Positions 5,970 through 6,756 of a stretch of DNA of 6,756 nucleotides are shown piece by piece; within the stretch, counting starts at the first letter, position 1; every line of letters starts with the position of its first letter. This stretch comes from an uncultured Campylobacter sp. (GTDB lineage: Bacteria; Campylobacterota; Campylobacteria; Campylobacterales; Campylobacteraceae): the NCBI GenBank assembly GCA_949294425.1, contig CASFHJ010000064.1:1-6756 (forward strand). The letters run 5' to 3'. Position numbers and translations under genes: made by a program. Under the pieces are notes generated by a model. The model was not told the origin of the DNA and made no database searches. It worked only from the letters and a program-made list of their open reading frames with translations.

Positions 5970-6230
5970 TTAAAGATTTTCAAAAGGATTGCTAACAACC
6001 TTTTTTCTATCAACTATGTAAGGTATCAAGGCTACATGTCTTGCTCTTTTTATCGCAAGTTCTACCATTTCTTGATACTTTTTGCTAGTGCCTGTTAAAC
6101 GACGAGGCATTATCTTAAACCTCTCAGAAAGAGCATGTTTAAGCATAGCAGTATCTTTATAATCTATAAATTCAACCTTTGCTTCACTATATTTGCAGTA
6201 TCTTCTTGAATATTTCTTTTTTTCAGCCAT
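5970..6230 (-). CDS. rpsR: 30S ribosomal protein S18 (bS18)
   Basis: Small-subunit protein that binds S6 and the central domain of 16S rRNA on the platform. The 86-residue product has the family's normal length and motifs: basic start with RRYCKY (9-14), then IDYKD (22-26), a helix including [11 protein letters not shown] (34-44), LTGTSKKYQ (45-53), and [13 protein letters not shown] (59-71). It is the distal gene of the common rpsF-ssb-rpsR cluster. The ribosome binding site AAAGGAG (complement of 6237-6243) lies six bases from the ATG and overlaps the ssb stop, so the two are closely coupled. The terminator at 5935-5962 follows. Confidence 0.98.
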   Translation of the reverse strand: MAEKKKYSRRYCKYSEAKVEFIDYKDTAMLKHALSERFKIMPRRLTGTSKKYQEMVELAIKRARHVALIPYIVDRKKVVSNPFENL

Positions 6231-6236
6231 ATCTTT

Positions 6237-6243
6237 CTCCTTT
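6237..6243 (-). promoter_or_regulatory. rpsR Shine-Dalgarno overlapping the ssb stop codon
   Basis: On the minus strand the sequence runs TAAAGGAG, so the ssb stop TAA (6244-6242) supplies the first bases of the rpsR ribosome site AAAGGAG. The spacing of six bases to ATG fixes the rpsR start. Confidence 0.85.
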
Positions 6244-6742
6244 AAAATGGTAATTCACTCTTACCATCATCCATATCAAAATCACTCACATCGATTTCTT
6301 TTATCTTTTCTTCTTGTTGATAAGAGGAAGTTTGGTAAGAGTTTTGGTTTTGGTGGGTATTTGAACTTGGATAAGAACTTTGCTGGGAGTAAGGATTTGA
6401 GCTTTGGACTTTTTGAGTAGATGAGCCTAGCATCTCCATATTTTCAACGGCTATGCTATGCTTAGAACGACTTTGTCCATTTTGATCATTCCACTGCTCT
6501 AGTCTTAATCTGCCCTCTATCAAAACCTTAGAACCCTTTGAAAGGTATTGGTTTGCTATCTCAGCCGTTCTGCCAAAAAAGCTTATGTCTATAAAGCAAG
6601 TCTCCTCTTTTTTCTCCCCATTCATGGCTGAAAATCTTCTGGTTACAGCTATAGCACAAGAACCTATACTAGTGCCTGAAGGGGTGTATCTAAGCTCTAT
6701 ATCCCTTGTTAAAGTCCCAACCAAAACAACTTTATTAAACAT
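6242..6742 (-). CDS. ssb: Single-stranded DNA-binding protein SSB
   Basis: Binds single-stranded DNA as a tetramer in replication, recombination and repair, and recruits partner proteins through its C-terminal tip. The 166-residue product begins with the family start [14 protein letters not shown] (1-14). The OB fold extends to about residue 107, with LRYTPSGT (17-24), [12 protein letters not shown] (50-61), [14 protein letters not shown] (66-79) and a W-containing loop (84). A linker rich in Gln, Ser, Asn and Tyr (about 108-143) leads to the acidic tail DFDMDDG and the tip SELPF, equivalent to DDDIPF; Leu in place of Ile is conservative. AAAGG (complement of 6749-6753) six bases before the ATG supports the start. 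rpsF is expected just beyond the window edge, and no promoter is visible here. Imported single strands during transformation are a likely extra substrate, which is inference. Confidence 0.97.
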   Translation of the reverse strand: MFNKVVLVGTLTRDIELRYTPSGTSIGSCAIAVTRRFSAMNGEKKEETCFIDISFFGRTAEIANQYLSKGSKVLIEGRLRLEQWNDQNGQSRSKHSIAVENMEMLGSSTQKVQSSNPYSQQSSYPSSNTHQNQNSYQTSSYQQEEKIKEIDVSDFDMDDGKSELPF

Positions 6743-6748
6743 AAACAG

Positions 6749-6753
6749 CCTTT
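6749..6753 (-). promoter_or_regulatory. ssb ribosome binding site
   Basis: AAAGG on the minus strand, six bases before the ATG at 6742-6740. A TGA at 6755-6753 on this strand could be the stop of an upstream rpsF, but only a few bases remain in the window, so that cannot be shown. Confidence 0.6.
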
Positions 6754-6756
6754 CAT

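Noticed and set aside
6193..6420. A 75-codon plus-strand open frame over ssb and the rpsR start
   Set aside because: It is antisense to the ssb linker and tail. Its Tyr/His/Phe/Gly-rich sequence reflects the complement of repetitive Gln/Ser/Asn codons.
6300..6420. Repetitive-looking Gln/Ser/Asn/Tyr codons as a tandem repeat or phase-variable tract
   Set aside because: No exact unit repeats in tandem and no long homopolymer is present; this is the normal low-complexity SSB linker.
1..6756. Mobile elements, CRISPR array, tRNA/rRNA, phage or toxin-antitoxin genes
   Set aside because: No transposase, integrase, direct-repeat array, cloverleaf or rRNA-like segment was found; gaps between genes are at most about 105 bases and base composition is even across the window.

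Overview
The window is AT-rich, densely packed epsilonproteobacterial DNA and looks like Campylobacter, close to the C. jejuni group. The support is strong A/T bias in third codon positions, an extended -10 promoter with no clear -35 box, and proteins that match remembered C. jejuni families closely: FliW, CtsT, ribosomal protein S18 and ClpB. I cannot name the species from sequence alone.

Layout. (1) At 1-2163, + strand, is the disaggregase gene clpB, cut at its 5' end by the window edge. Its second Walker A motif carries Asn in place of the catalytic Lys. (2) At 2241-3273, + strand, is a two-gene unit. It encodes a short FAD-binding oxidoreductase-like protein with no NAD(P)H domain, then a four-helix CopD-like membrane protein, and it ends in a strong intrinsic terminator at 3273-3302. 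(3) At 3378-5936, + strand, a promoter drives five genes, each overlapping the next: fliW (flagellin/CsrA regulator), proC (proline synthesis), ctsT (pseudopilin-like competence protein), a second pseudopilin-like protein, and a third membrane-anchored protein resembling a GspK/PilX-type minor pseudopilin. (4) At 5935-5962 a hairpin lies between the converging operons; its U-tract serves only the minus-strand side. (5) At 5970-6742, - strand, are rpsR and ssb, the distal part of the usual rpsF-ssb-rpsR operon.

How the genes fit together. The five-gene operon joins a flagellar post-transcriptional regulator, an amino-acid enzyme and three probable parts of the type II secretion/type IV pilus-like DNA uptake machine. 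The three pseudopilin-like genes could form a minor-pseudopilin tip complex. From memory, C. jejuni has the same fliW-proC-ctsT-two-gene order. It also has rpsF-ssb-rpsR nearby, but with lon and a bamD-like gene between rpsR and fliW and without clpB beside fliW, so the flanks here appear rearranged.

This is mostly core genome. I see no mobile element, CRISPR array, phage gene, tRNA or rRNA. No gap between genes exceeds about 105 bases. The points most worth a second look are the ClpB Walker A substitution, the minor-pseudopilin set, and the mini-flavoprotein/CopD pair.
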